Source: Thraustochytrium sp. TN22 (lineage: Eukaryota; Sar; Bigyra; Thraustochytrida; Thraustochytriidae). From it: 64,000 nucleotides of DNA. The DNA lies in assembly GCA_013306675.1 (NCBI GenBank), contig JABLUY010000132.1:37436-101435 (forward strand). The letters run 5' to 3'. The position numbers and the translations under genes were made by a program. Position 1 is the stretch's first letter. Every line of letters begins with the position of its first letter. Of the stretch, positions 35,257 through 45,396 are shown piece by piece. The notes beneath the pieces are model-generated. The model was given only the letters and a program-made list of their open reading frames with translations. It searched no databases and had not been told where the DNA came from.

Positions 35257-35597
35257 GTTCCTCCGCGCGCGCGCGCGCGCGCGCCAGATGGGTTTGCGCG
35301 CCCGAGGCGGCGGCGACGGGCACTTGGGAATGCCAAGTTAAAAGGGCCCAAAGGAGGGAAGGGCGCGGTCTATTCGTGTCGTGCACGGTGCCGGGATGGG
35401 AAAAATTTACTCGAGCCACCGTCGAGTGCGCGCACGGACGTGCAGTGCACCGGCGGCATTGTGGTGATGCGAGACGGGTCGCGGAACACCCGGTTGACTA
35501 GGCCTAAGTATGGCCGGGAAAGATTACATTGGTGTATTGTTTCCTGGTGGAACAGATTCAGTGGCTCGCGCGACGGATTGTGCGCGACGGCCCATCG
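35257..35597. other. Short intergenic region
   Basis: A (gc)n run (about 35262-35284) lies just upstream of the minus-strand gene that starts at 35256. The rest is unremarkable; no coding signal is seen. Confidence 0.4.
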
Positions 35598-38081
35598 TCA
35601 GGCCAGGCGCGCCTGGAGAAGCGCGTGCATGGCGAGAACCCAAGCGTGGAGTAGGTGCAGCAGGCGCGGGGCGTCCTGGGGCGGCGGCGTAGCTGCGGCC
35701 TTGGCGATATTGGCCAGGGCGGCGGCGCCGAGGGAGGGTACATGGGTGGTGGTGACGCTGGAGGCGAGCGCCAGGAAGTTGGGCCAGACCTTGAAGAGCG
35801 AGCGCGCGTGCTTCCAGGTGGGCTCGATGCCCACGAGCAGGCAAGCGGCGCCGATGGCCAGCATGGCATGCGTGGACGGCTTGGCGAGGTTGAGGACCTC
35901 GGCGACCTGGGACGAGGTGGCGGCGCCCAGGCTCTTGGCGGCCGCCTTGGCGCGTTCGTGCAGCGCCTGCAGCTCGAGGTAAGCGGTGGAGGGCGGCGGC
36001 CGTGCCTGGATAAAGCGCTCGTCGAGCGCCTTGGTATAGGTCTGCTCGAGCTCGCGGTCGCGCTCCGCCTTGGCCTCGAGCTGCTGCTTGGGTGGCTTGA
36101 CGAGGCGGATGCGCGTGGGCGAGGTGCTGCCGCGGCGCGCAGCGCCACCTTGGTGGCCGGGGGTGCCGCGTCCGCGCGCGCGCGTGCGCGTGCGCGAGGT
36201 GCGAGGGCGCGAGGGCGAGGCGCGCGCGCAGTTCGTGGGGCTCGGCTTGGCCATGCTTTCGCGCTGATACGCGTCAAAGCGCGCCACAAAGTAGTCGACG
36301 AAGGCGTCCTCCTCGACGACCTCGTCTTGCTCGATGTCAGCCAGGGATTCAACAAAGGGAATGGCGTGTGCGCCGATGATCTCGACGAGAACCGTGTCGC
36401 GGAGCACGTCCGCCTCGTGGCAGCGCGCGAGTGCGGTGCCGAGGCGCTCGCGAGTGGGCCTGCCGCCGTCGAGAGACTGGAAGAGCGCACGCAGCGGCGC
36501 GCGCACGTCCTCGGAAGGCCGGACGTGGAGCAGGTCGGGGCGCGGGGACGGCTCTCTGGCCAACTCGCGCACGAACTGTAGCAGACCGTGCGTCGATCGC
36601 GGCAGCTTGGTGAGCTTGTCGATGAGCGCGGTGCGCAGGCCAACGAGCGGGCGTTGGCCGGAAGTGACCTGGTCGTCCTCCGTGTCGGTCTCGTGCTCCG
36701 GCGCGGGCGCCTTGGCCGGCGCGGTGCTCTCCATGAGCGCCGCGCAAACCGAGGCGAGGTCCTTGTCGAGCAGTTCGACCATGTCGCCGACGCTCTCGGC
36801 GCGAAGGAAGGCATCGAGGCTCGCGCGGAGCTCGGTGGCATCTGCCACTCGGCGCGACGCGTCCGCAGAGTCCGCGGCTCGCTCGATCATCTCCTGTAAG
36901 CGGCCCGGCGACTCGCCATCGAGCGCCTGAACGAGGCGGCGCGCCGCGGCGCGCTGGCGCGCGGCGCTGTTCTGGCGTCGCATGCGCGGGCCGCGGGCCG
37001 GCTCTGGGCGCAGTGGGTTGGCGCGGCGGGAGCGGGCTTCGCGCTTGGCCTCGAGGCGCTGGACGAGGCGGCCGCACTCGCCATGGAAGTGGTCCTCGAT
37101 GTAGCGATGGAGCAGGCGGGACTCGTAGGCGCCCGGCTTGAAGCCGCACTCGTGCAGGGCGTCGAGCAACGGCTCGGCCGCGAGCTGGCCGTTGCCAACG
37201 TTGTCGGCGTGCATGAGCGCCTCGTCGAGCGCGTCGCGGTGCTGCGGGAGCGCGAGCCAACGCGAGAAGCGCTGCAGGCAGCGTCGCAGAAGCGCACGCT
37301 CGCCGTCCTGCGGCGAGGGCGCCGGCGAGGCGGGCGGCCGCGGCACGGGCTTGCCAAGGTAGGCGCGGGCCCACTTCATGTCGGCCTTGCGCAGGCGCGA
37401 AGCAGGCGACGGGCTGCGCGGCACCGGAACCGGAACCGGGACGACGAGGTGCTCCGGGTCCGGCAATGGCTGCGGCTGTGACTGCGACTGTGACTGTGAC
37501 TGCTGCTGCTGCTGCTGCTGCTGTGAATGCGGGTCATCGGCGTCCTGCTGCGCCGGCGCGAGCAAAGAGGCGAGGGAGGCGGCCCGTGCCTCCTCGTCGC
37601 GCTTGCGTCGCTCGCGGCGCTCCCTGTCCTTCTTTCTGCGCCAGTCGGCGAAGCGCGCCTCCGCCTGACGGCGGCGCTCGTCGCGCCTGGCGCGCTCCTC
37701 CTCGAGGCGCGCCTGCTCGAGCGCCGGGTCCGGGATCTCGCCGGACTCATGCTTGCGCTTGAGCCACTCCACAAAGACGCGCTCCGCGTTGCGCTTGCGC
37801 TCCGCCTCCTCTGCCTCCATCTCCGCGGCGCGTTGCCTGCGCAAGATGTCCTCCGACCGCATCGTGCCGAGTCCAGGCAGCCTTCCCGTCGGACACCTGT
37901 CCATGCCGCTGGCCTTGAGCCTCGCGTTGGCGGCTTCTGCCTCTCGCACGACGCGCTCCTCGTCCTCCTCCTCGCGCGTCACCAGCGGCTTGAGGCCGCG
38001 CTCGCGCCGCGGCACCAGCAGCTGCGCCCTCATCCTCTCGCGCGCCCTGCCCGAGGCCGATGTGCGCGCCGGCCCATCCAT
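35598..38081 (-). CDS. Coiled-coil, EF-hand-like protein, probably ciliary
   Basis: 827 residues. The N-terminal 200 are charged helices with AERVFVEWLKRKHESGEIPD and ARFADWRRKKDRERRERRKR, the W..K pattern of several cilium-associated coiled-coil proteins. A poly-Gln/Ser-Gln stretch (about 188-207) follows. Around 280-320 is an EF-hand-like LMHADNVGNGQLAAEPLLDA, with a second helical region near 480-600. The C-terminus has SSQVAEVLNLAKPSTHAML and then ACLLVGIEPTWKHARSLFK, which resembles the start of dynein heavy-chain stalk regions. It is head to head with CFAP161 (starts 395 bp apart), which supports a flagellar role. No single known family covers it. Confidence 0.6.
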   Translation of the reverse strand: MDGPARTSASGRARERMRAQLLVPRRERGLKPLVTREEEDEERVVREAEAANARLKASGMDRCPTGRLPGLGTMRSEDILRRQRAAEMEAEEAERKRNAERVFVEWLKRKHESGEIPDPALEQARLEEERARRDERRRQAEARFADWRRKKDRERRERRKRDEEARAASLASLLAPAQQDADDPHSQQQQQQQQSQSQSQSQPQPLPDPEHLVVPVPVPVPRSPSPASRLRKADMKWARAYLGKPVPRPPASPAPSPQDGERALLRRCLQRFSRWLALPQHRDALDEALMHADNVGNGQLAAEPLLDALHECGFKPGAYESRLLHRYIEDHFHGECGRLVQRLEAKREARSRRANPLRPEPARGPRMRRQNSAARQRAAARRLVQALDGESPGRLQEMIERAADSADASRRVADATELRASLDAFLRAESVGDMVELLDKDLASVCAALMESTAPAKAPAPEHETDTEDDQVTSGQRPLVGLRTALIDKLTKLPRSTHGLLQFVRELAREPSPRPDLLHVRPSEDVRAPLRALFQSLDGGRPTRERLGTALARCHEADVLRDTVLVEIIGAHAIPFVESLADIEQDEVVEEDAFVDYFVARFDAYQRESMAKPSPTNCARASPSRPRTSRTRTRARGRGTPGHQGGAARRGSTSPTRIRLVKPPKQQLEAKAERDRELEQTYTKALDERFIQARPPPSTAYLELQALHERAKAAAKSLGAATSSQVAEVLNLAKPSTHAMLAIGAACLLVGIEPTWKHARSLFKVWPNFLALASSVTTTHVPSLGAAALANIAKAAATPPPQDAPRLLHLLHAWVLAMHALLQARLA

Positions 38082-38475
38082 CTCGCCTGCCTGCCTTCTG
38101 CCTCCTGCCTTCTGCCGTGCGCGAGGCCGCCCGCGCGCGCCGGCCTGCCTCGCCGCGCGTCGCGTCGCCTCGCCAGGCTTGGCGTGGCGTGGCTTGGCGT
38201 GGCTTGGCGTGGCTTGGCTTGGCTTGGCTTGGCTTGCGACTCGGACTCGGCACCTGTGCTCTCCACGGCCCCGCCGACGGCGAACCCAACGGATCGCGGA
38301 TCGCGGCGCCGCAGCTCACCATCGCAGTCAGGTTCGCCCACTCCGGTTTGCTCGCGCGCGGCGGCGGAAGAGGGCGGCGGCGAAGAGGGCGGCGGCGGAA
38401 GAGGGAGGGCGGCGGCCAAGCGCGGCGGCGCGCGGCGCCCCGGCGTCGACGCGCGGCCCGCGGTCCGGCGGCAGC
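38082..38475. promoter_or_regulatory. Bidirectional promoter of two ciliary-type genes
   Basis: It lies between divergent start codons at 38081 and 38476. It contains a (ggcttggcgt)n/(ggctt)n tandem repeat at about 38178-38236 and a GGCGGCGGAAGAGGGC repeat at about 38360-38405. Shared control of the pair is likely by position only. Confidence 0.5.
38178..38236. repeat. GGCTTGGCGT tandem repeat
   Basis: Units of ggcgtggctt and ggctt run in tandem for about 58 bases in the shared promoter, 240 bp from the CFAP161 start. Confidence 0.8.
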
Positions 38476-39624
38476 ATGGGCGAGTATGGCGCCAAGGTGC
38501 TGATCGGCAACTGGAATGAGGACAAGGCGCTGGCGGACGTGCAGAAGAAGCTCGTGCAGCACCGCGCAGCGCGCGGTGAGCGGCTCGTGGACCAGGTGAG
38601 GGAGGCCACCGCGGCCGGGCGCATGCCGGCGCAGGCGACCTGGCGCGAGGATGGCTTCGTGCGCTACGGCGACGCGCTGGCGCTCAAGAACAGCGCGACC
38701 GGGCGGCTGCTCGGCAGCAATTTGGCCGTGACGCCGGAGCAGGGCGCGTACCAGGCATCGGGCGTCCAGGAGGCCAGCCTGCGCACCTCCTTCATCATTG
38801 AACAGGCGCCGGGCCAGGAGCTCAAGCCGGTGGTCGAGTTCGGCGACGAGGTGCTGCTGGCGACCGCGCCAGCGCTCTGTGTGAGCGCCGTGACGGGCCT
38901 GTGCCAGCGCCCGCTGTACATCGCATCGGCGCCGTCCAGCCTGCTGGGCAGCACGAGCAAGTCGGGTCAGCAGGAGGTACGCATCGCCACCGCGCCGCGC
39001 ACCGGCGCCGACGCCATGGCGTATCTGCGCTGGCGCGTGGAGCCGCTGCTGTCACAGCCGGCGCCCGTGGGCGCGGACCGCCGCGTCACAAGCGGCCAGC
39101 CGTTGCAGCTCGTGCACTGTGCCTCGGGCAAGTCTCTTGCCATGGATGCCGGCGTCGTCGTCTTCAATGATTACGGCCCTGAACTTGACGTCTTCTGCTG
39201 CCTGCATCAGGAGAAGCGCAAGGTCCACGTGCTCAAGCACGAGGCGCACGGCGTTCGCACCGCCGACCACCGCCTCCCGGTGCTGGAGCGCAACGCCTGG
39301 ACGCTCGAGCTAGCGGCCGACGAGGCTTCCGCCTCCGACGACGTCTACGCGGACCTGGAGCCGCTCTCCACGGCGGCCGTGCTCTCCTTCCTCACCGCGC
39401 GCCTGGCCCGCGACGAGGCCGCCCTCGACGACCTCGAGCACCACCTGCGCCGCCTCGACGACGCCCACGACGGCACGCTCGACCGCGTCGACTTCAAGTA
39501 CGCCCTCCTCGACGCCGGCTTTGCCCTCTCCGACGACGAGATCGCCGCCCTCGCCACGGGCGCCGACCCTGATTGCTACTCTATCGATGCCTTCTTGCGC
39601 GCCCTCGCGTCGGCCAAGAAGTAA
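38476..39624 (+). CDS. CFAP161: Cilia- and flagella-associated protein 161 homologue
   Basis: 382 residues. The N-terminus MGEYGAKVLIGNWNEDKALA matches the characteristic YGxxVxIGNWNED start of CFAP161, followed by the DGFVRYGDALALKN strand and a beta-trefoil-like core with LHCASGKSLAMD-type units (LVHCASGKSLAMDAGVVVFN). Animal CFAP161 is about 300 residues and is a microtubule inner protein of the doublet. Here the extra C-terminal 80 residues form helices of EF-hand type (LDRVDFKYALLDAGFALSDD). The start is chosen at the ATG that gives the conserved N-terminus; upstream codons in the open frame are Ala/Arg low complexity. It indicates a motile flagellum. Confidence 0.85.
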   Translation: MGEYGAKVLIGNWNEDKALADVQKKLVQHRAARGERLVDQVREATAAGRMPAQATWREDGFVRYGDALALKNSATGRLLGSNLAVTPEQGAYQASGVQEASLRTSFIIEQAPGQELKPVVEFGDEVLLATAPALCVSAVTGLCQRPLYIASAPSSLLGSTSKSGQQEVRIATAPRTGADAMAYLRWRVEPLLSQPAPVGADRRVTSGQPLQLVHCASGKSLAMDAGVVVFNDYGPELDVFCCLHQEKRKVHVLKHEAHGVRTADHRLPVLERNAWTLELAADEASASDDVYADLEPLSTAAVLSFLTARLARDEAALDDLEHHLRRLDDAHDGTLDRVDFKYALLDAGFALSDDEIAALATGADPDCYSIDAFLRALASAKK

Positions 39625-40077
39625 CTTCTTAGAACCACGCACCACCACTGTGATCTCTCAGAGAACTCGCACCTTGCTGATGGAGCTTTCGCACGAGCTT
39701 CCGCGAAATCGCACCTGGTAAGCGGGCCGCTGCGGCTGCCGCCCCGGCCTCGCCACCGAGATCACGTCTCGGCGCCTGCCAGTGGCAACCGCGCGCTCTG
39801 TAACCAATCGAACGTGCTCTAGGTAGCTAGTAGCTAGAACCTCTGGAACTGAATGCGCTGGCAGCAGGCCTACACCGCCTGGCTGCACTGCAGTGCAAAG
39901 CAGACGCCCTTCATCAACTCCGACGACTTTGGCCAGGGGCCCCGCGCGCGCGCCCGGAGCCGCCGGACGGCGCAGGCGCAGGCGCAGCAGCAGCAGCAGC
40001 GGCAGCGGCGGCGGCGGCAGCAGCAGCAGCGGCGGCCAAGGCCAAGGCCAAGGCGAAAGGGGTCTTTTCCGTCCAGC
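39625..40077. promoter_or_regulatory. Intergenic region upstream of the CTR fusion gene
   Basis: A GCCAGTGGC motif lies at 39778-39786. The frame of the next gene is open from about 39853 but translates to Gln/Arg-rich low complexity (cag/cgg repeats at about 39985-40035), so it is treated as 5' leader. Confidence 0.45.
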
Positions 40078-41982
40078 ATGAAGGTGCTCGCGTGGGCGGT
40101 GGCCGCCGCGGCGGCTGCCGTGGCCGCCGCGGCCGCGGTCGCGGACGCGGACGCGGACGGCGCGGCGCTGGCGGAGCTGCAGGTGCAGGTGGAGGAGGTG
40201 CCGTTCGCGACGCTGGTGGGCGACCTGGACGGCAGCGCCGTGCGCACGGCGCTGGTGCGCGAGGGCGCCTTCCAGGTGACGCAGGTGCCGCGGCTGGCGG
40301 CGCTGCGCGGCGAGACGCTGCGGCTCATGGTGGCGTGCATGTCGTCGATGGAGGGCGTGGCGAGCTTTCTGCTGGAGGACGAGACGGTGCGGCGCACGTT
40401 TGCGGCGGTGACGGAGCACGGGCAGCAGCACGGCCTCGGGCTGGCGGCGCACTTTGGCGGCGGCGAGCTGACCGAGGAGTGCGTGGCCTTTGAGGCGCGC
40501 GCCGCGGACCTGCGCGAGCTGGTGACGCGCGTGTCGACGCTGGTGTTTGCGCAGCTGGACGCGCTGTGCGGCACGCGGCACGGCGGCGAGACCTTTGCGC
40601 TGCACGCGAGTGGCGCGCCGTACGCGTCGGCGCAGGCGTTCCTGACGGCGGGCGCGCACCTGGAGCACTTTCACGCGTACCAGGCGAACTGCAGCAGCGC
40701 CAAGCTGAGCAGTGGCTACGCGGCGCTGGACATGCATACGGACGCCGGTCTGCTGCTGGCCGTGGTGCCCTCGTCCTTTGTGGATCCGCGGCATGGCGAC
40801 GGCGTCGCGGAGCTGCGGGATGCGGCGCCGGGCCTGGGCTTCCTCATGGAGGACGCGGCGGGCCGCGTGGGCCGTCCGGTGTTTGCGGACGGTGGCGATG
40901 TGGTGCTCTTCATGGTGGGCCAGGGCATGGCGGAGCTGGCGCACAAGTGCGTGCCGATGCGGCCCGTGCCGCACGCGCTGGTCATGCAGCCGGCATGCTC
41001 GCTTGGCTCGACCGTGGTGCGCGCCTGGTACGGGCGCATGTTCATGCCGCCTGCGGACGGCGTGAACGACGCAACGGGCCGCACCTTTGGTGAGGACCGT
41101 GCCGCCCGCGCCAGTGCGGTCTCGGCACGTGGCGAGGCCTTCGGTGCGGGCTGCATGCAGACCGCGCAGGCGCAGGGCGCCGGTGCGCTCGTGGCGCGCG
41201 ACCTGGCGGACGGCTGCGGCGCTGGCGAGTCGTACTGTTGGCACCAGTGCATGGCCTTCCCGGATGACTCCAACTGCACGAGCGAGACGGCGGACGAGGA
41301 CATTTACTGCACGAGCCCGACCGGCACGGTCTGGTCGCCTACCTCGTCGCCCTCGGAGCACTGCCCAACGTGCCAGCCGTGGTGCGCTGCCGAGCTTCCC
41401 GAGACCAACACGGAGGGCATTTGCAACGGCGCGGGGACCGTCATGTACATGTTCGGCTTCGCGTCGTCCCTTGACCCGGCAGAGAACTGCGTCACCGTGC
41501 TCTTTCCCGCCTGGACGCTGGACACGGTCGGCAAGATGGCTGGCGGCACCATTGGCGTCTTTCTCTTTGGCATTCTCGTGGAGGCCGTCGTGTGGCTGCG
41601 CCGCTACCACGTCAAGGTCCTGCGCGAGCGCCTCTCCGATCGCGTCAACATGGCCATTTACATGACCATGTATGTGCTGCAGGTCACGGCCGGCTACTTT
41701 GCCATGCTCATCGTCATGACGTACTCGGCCATTCTCTTTTGCGCCGTCATTGCCGGCCTCGCCGTCGGCCACTTTGCGCTCAACATGAACATTCGCTCCA
41801 CGGAGGGCCAGGCCGCCGATCCGTGCTGCCAGTTCACCGAGGAGATCGCGCCGGACGACCGCGCCATGCCCTCTCACCCCGTCCAGGTCAAGTCGCACCA
41901 CCATCATCACGACGTGCTCAAGCCGGATAAGGAGGCTAGCTGCTGCCATTCCAACGGCGCTGCTCACCAAGAGCTGCAGTGA
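40078..41982 (+). CDS. Secretory dioxygenase-like domain fused to a CTR copper transporter
   Basis: 634 residues. The ATG at 40078 gives a clean signal peptide (MKVLAWAVAAAAAAVAAAAA). Residues 25-330 resemble non-haem iron dioxygenases of the isopenicillin N synthase type, with LDMHTDAGLLL (His about 220, Asp about 222) and a possible distal His near 288 or 299 (AHKCVPMRPVPHALVMQ). A Cys-rich linker (about 380-460) follows. The last third is a CTR/SLC31 transporter: extracellular MYMFGF with paired Met, TM1 about 484-507, then MxxxM, exactly 12 residues, and GxxxG (about 543-564), the defining TM2-TM3 signature. The cytosolic tail has a HHHHH run and a CC pair near the end, good copper ligands. 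The CTR part is sure; the enzyme part is likely. Confidence 0.8.
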   Translation: MKVLAWAVAAAAAAVAAAAAVADADADGAALAELQVQVEEVPFATLVGDLDGSAVRTALVREGAFQVTQVPRLAALRGETLRLMVACMSSMEGVASFLLEDETVRRTFAAVTEHGQQHGLGLAAHFGGGELTEECVAFEARAADLRELVTRVSTLVFAQLDALCGTRHGGETFALHASGAPYASAQAFLTAGAHLEHFHAYQANCSSAKLSSGYAALDMHTDAGLLLAVVPSSFVDPRHGDGVAELRDAAPGLGFLMEDAAGRVGRPVFADGGDVVLFMVGQGMAELAHKCVPMRPVPHALVMQPACSLGSTVVRAWYGRMFMPPADGVNDATGRTFGEDRAARASAVSARGEAFGAGCMQTAQAQGAGALVARDLADGCGAGESYCWHQCMAFPDDSNCTSETADEDIYCTSPTGTVWSPTSSPSEHCPTCQPWCAAELPETNTEGICNGAGTVMYMFGFASSLDPAENCVTVLFPAWTLDTVGKMAGGTIGVFLFGILVEAVVWLRRYHVKVLRERLSDRVNMAIYMTMYVLQVTAGYFAMLIVMTYSAILFCAVIAGLAVGHFALNMNIRSTEGQAADPCCQFTEEIAPDDRAMPSHPVQVKSHHHHHDVLKPDKEASCCHSNGAAHQELQ

Positions 41983-42605
41983 GCGAGGCGGTGCGAGCGG
42001 CATCCAAGACGACCAAGGCATTCTTCATTCAGACGAGTGTGCTGAATTGCGTAAAGAGCGCAACCAGCACCAGGACGCAGATCGCGAAATGGGCACGCAG
42101 AACGAACTTCAGCGAAGCCTTCATGAGCGATCGATCGCGAATCACCCCACCGCACTCACGGTCAAGGCATCTTTCTTTATCCCCGCGGAACGCGAGCTGC
42201 AGCTCGTGTATCACGCCAGCCTGACCCATCCAACCAAGGCATTTCTCAGACGACGAGACGTTTCACCAAGGCATTTCTCCAAAGTTGACTTTTTATCACC
42301 AAGGCATTTCTCAGAAGACACAACCCCAAGAGCATCTTTCATCTACACGACAACCCCAAGAGCACCTTTCATCTCTCAACACCAAGGGTATTTTCACTCC
42401 CTTGCTTTTCCTTGTTTCCTTTCAAAGTTGTGCGAGCGATCTGACCTGGGAAAGACTCTTTTCGCTTGAAGTGTGCCATGAACAGCTTTTGAATTCACAA
42501 TGACGTTGGCATGGACATTCATGAGGGTTGACACCTGCAAGCGACACGAAAGAATCAAGAGCCCAGTTTTCATCTTGCCTCTGCTGCATTACCAGAACGC
42601 ACAAT

Positions 42606-42640
<35 letters not shown>

Positions 42641-42722
42641 GCGACAAGTTGGACTCCAAGTGAACAAAGGCGCATGTGACGCGTGGAATGGGTTTTGCGA
42701 CAAAGAAGCGGCAAAAGGCCGT
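41983..42722. other. Intergenic region with dispersed short repeats
   Basis: No gene. Three copies of ccaaggcatttctc (from about 42234, 42276 and 42299) and two of caaccccaagagca[t/c]ctttcatct (from about 42321 and 42351) form a loose array at 42231-42390. A (tc)n run lies at about 42608-42637, 85 bp downstream of the phosphate carrier stop. Confidence 0.6.
42231..42390. repeat. Loose array of two short repeat units
   Basis: Units ccaaggcatttctc and caaccccaagagcaNctttcatct alternate with divergent spacers. Spacing is irregular, so it is not a CRISPR or a clean satellite. Confidence 0.65.
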
Positions 42723-43862
42723 TTACTTGTGGGCCTTGAGGCTCTCGTCGAGGTCGGCGGGGTCGGTGAAGTGGAACTTGGAGGCGCCGGTGAAGGCCAT
42801 GACGGTGTCGAAGATGGCGAACTGGCCGGCGGTGAGGGTACCGATCATGATGCAACGAGCCGGGAGGCCGGTGAGGCAGAGCTTGACGAAGCCGAGCTCG
42901 GCGGCGACGCGGCCGAGGCGGACGACGATGGAGCCCTGGCCACCCGCGCCGGGCTTGTTGATGACGGAGAGCAGGGTATCGGCGGGGTGCGAGATGATGG
43001 CGGCGGCGACACCGGCAATGACACCGGAGTTGAGCGAGACGGCGACCTTGGTGGACTCGGAGGCCTTCTCCAGGTCAATGCCGGTGACGGCGCAGATCTT
43101 CTCGGCGGCGGCGCCCTGGACGGCGAACTTGGCCATGGTGTACGGGACCTGCTTGAAGAGGATGGGCACGAAGCCAGAGTAGAAGCCGGAGATGAAGCCC
43201 TCGTCGCGGATAATCTTGGGGAAGGCGGCGATGAGGCCCGAGGCGTAGCTCGGGTTGGACACGAGCTTGATGCGGGTGGCCTCGAGCGGGCACAGGAAGA
43301 TATCGGCGATGAACTCGGCCATGGCGGCGGACGACAGGTAGATGGGGAAGCGGTTGTCCCACGCCTTCTGGACGCCGAAGTAGTTGGCCTGCTGGATCTT
43401 GAAGAACTCAACACCGCCGAACTTGAACCAGCCCTGGACGAAGTAGCCCACGACGGTCGGGCCGAGGCCGGTGGCCAGGGCGCCCACGCCCTCCTCGGCG
43501 ATCACCTTGCGGAAGCCGGACACCATGCCGGTGTACTTGGTCGGCTCCAGCTGCATGCGGGTCTTGACGACATCGACGGGGCACAGGGCACCGTGGGTGA
43601 TGGCGCAGCAGACACCCTACGCAAATCATCAGAGACTCCCAGTCAGTCAGTCAGTCAGTCAGACGCTCCCTCATCCACGAGCCTCCATCCGAGCACGAGC
43701 TCGCCCGCCCACCAAGCATTCACTTACGCCGGAGAGGGCGCCCTTGAGGAAGTAGGTCAGGTCAAACGGGCCCTGCTCGTGGGCACCGCTGTAGGCGCGC
43801 ACCGGCTTGTGCTGCTGCTCCACGGCCGTGCGGGCCTTGAAGGCGTTGAGGGGGCCGAACAT
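42723..43862 (-). CDS. SLC25A3: Mitochondrial phosphate carrier (two exons)
   Basis: Exon 1 is 43728-43862 (MFGPLNAFKARTAVEQQHKP to ALSG) and exon 2 is 42723-43616, giving 342 residues. The intron (43617-43727, 111 bp) has GTAAGT and TAG borders and falls between codons. The protein has three mitochondrial carrier repeats. The first signature is CPVDVVKTRMQ, the second CPLEATRIK, the third HPADTLLSV. Phosphate-carrier hallmarks include YTGMVSGFRKVIAEEGVGAL, FKFGGVEFFK and TMAKFAVQG. It imports phosphate with protons across the inner membrane. One signature set per repeat is complete. It is the clearest spliced gene in the window. Confidence 0.95.
43617..43727 (-). other. Spliceosomal intron of the phosphate carrier gene
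   Basis: 111 bp, gtaagtg...gatttgcgtag on the minus strand, phase 0. It contains a (gtca)n/(gact)n tetranucleotide run at about 43640-43662. Splicing restores the first carrier repeat (ALSG joined to VCCAITHGALCPVD). Confidence 0.9.
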
Positions 43863-45396
43863 CTTGCTCAAGAAGTGGAACTTCGGCTGCGTCACATCGC
43901 GTCGCGTCGCTCTCGTCCGTCAGTCTCCTGCACCCTCGCCGCTCCTCCCGCCCGCCTCCCTCCTCCTCCTCCCTCCTCCCCGCCGCCCTCCCTTTCGCGC
44001 CGGAGCCGACCACGCTGGCGGCTGCACCTCTCTCTCTCTCTCCGCCAGCCAGTCAGGCATTTCCGCGAGCGCGAAACCTCTGCTTTTCGAACACGCCATC
44101 CCGCACCAAGCCAGCTGCCAGCGGCCGCGGCGGCGCGGCGCGGGCGGGCGGGGCGCGGGGAGGAGCCCCCGCCGCGCGCCCGCGCTGCCGCCGCCGCCGC
44201 CGCCGCCGCCGCGGGCCCGCGCGCACGTACGAAGGGTCGGTGGCCGCCTGCCTGCCTGTCTTATCCAGTCTGCAGCCGCGGCGGCGCGCCCGCGGCAGCT
44301 CCTCGCCCTCGCGCGCGGACGTGCGCCGCACCCCCCCGCGCAGTCCCCGCCGGGTGTGCGCGCGCGCTCGCGCCGCGCCGCCGCCGCGCGCGACTAAGCC
44401 GCCGGGGGGCGCGCGCGGACTCCGCGCCACTGCCCAGCTTCTGGCGGAGCGCGTTTTGCCTAGCCAGGCCTAGGCCGCCCCTAGCGCCGCGCATCTTTCG
44501 TTCCGCGCGGTTCCGGCGCCGCGTTCCGCGGCCGCGAGCTCGGCTCTGCTGACAGCGCCACAGTGCAGTGCAATGCAGTGCAGTGTAATGCAGTGCAATG
44601 TTAACCTAGTTAGTGCAATGCACTGACAGTGAATGCAGTGCTGTGCTGTGCAGTGCAGGGCAGCGCAGTGCAGCGCAGCCAGGCAGTGCGAGAGGGGGAG
44701 GTGACGCCGGTGACGACGCCCAGGCGCCCAGGCGCTGCGGCTGCGCAAGCAGAGCCTGCCATCGCCAGTGCCAGTGGGCGGCAAGCGCCGCGAGGTCAGC
44801 GCCGAACGACGGAAGAGCAGCCAGGCGCGCAGCCAGCTTGAGACGCGCAATGGGCGGCGTGAAAGGGCCTTCAAAGGGCCCGCTGTGGCTGCATGCGCGC
44901 GGCACAGCACTGCACTCCGAGCAGGCGATGAGATGATGACGCAGCCGCGAGCCGCGAGCCGCGAGCCGCGAGCGCGAGCGCCGGAGGCCCGGAGTGGAGC
45001 GCTGGAGCCGAGGCGCGGGGCTGGACCCGCTGGGCGTGCAGTGCAGTACTAACTTAGCAGTAACGTTAGCACGGCCCGCCCGCCGCTGCACCACGGCCTC
45101 TGCAGCGGCAGCGACGTGACTGATGAGTGATCATGATCATCCGAGTCCTGCCAGTGCCAGTCGCAGCGACGCAGTGCCGAGACTTGACCGCGCGGTTCGC
45201 GGTACGGGTGCGCAGGTCCCGGTTCGTGGTACCTATCCGTTTAGGGGAAGGGCGGCAGCGGTGACGGCAAGGAGCAGAGGGACTCGCTCGGACGCGCGCG
45301 GCGACGGCAGGCAAACCGTGCCCGCGCGCCCACTCGCTCGCTCGTGGTCGGTGGAGGCGCGCTGGCGACCGGTAGCGCGGAGGGTGCGCCCGCGAG
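43863..45396. other. 1.5-kb intergenic region with GC-rich and CAGTG-rich parts
   Basis: No conserved coding signal. About 43960-44450 is extremely GC-rich with ccg/cgc tracts. About 44565-44700 is a degenerate array of gcagtgcagtg/gcaatgcagtg units. About 44945-44980 is a gccgcga repeat. A GCCAGTGCCAGTGGG lies at 44764-44778, and GCCAGTGCC at 45150-45158 upstream of the next gene. Confidence 0.6.
44565..44700. repeat. Degenerate GCAGTG/GCAATG array
   Basis: Pentamer-like units cagtg, caatg and ctgtg recur many times in about 135 bases, reading gtgcagtgcaatgcagtgca and similar. They give no reading-frame signal. Confidence 0.7.

Noticed and set aside
42528-44552. A 674-codon plus-strand open frame
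   Set aside because: It is antisense to both exons of the phosphate carrier and then runs through GC-rich noncoding DNA. Its residues mirror the carrier's codons and show no family pattern.
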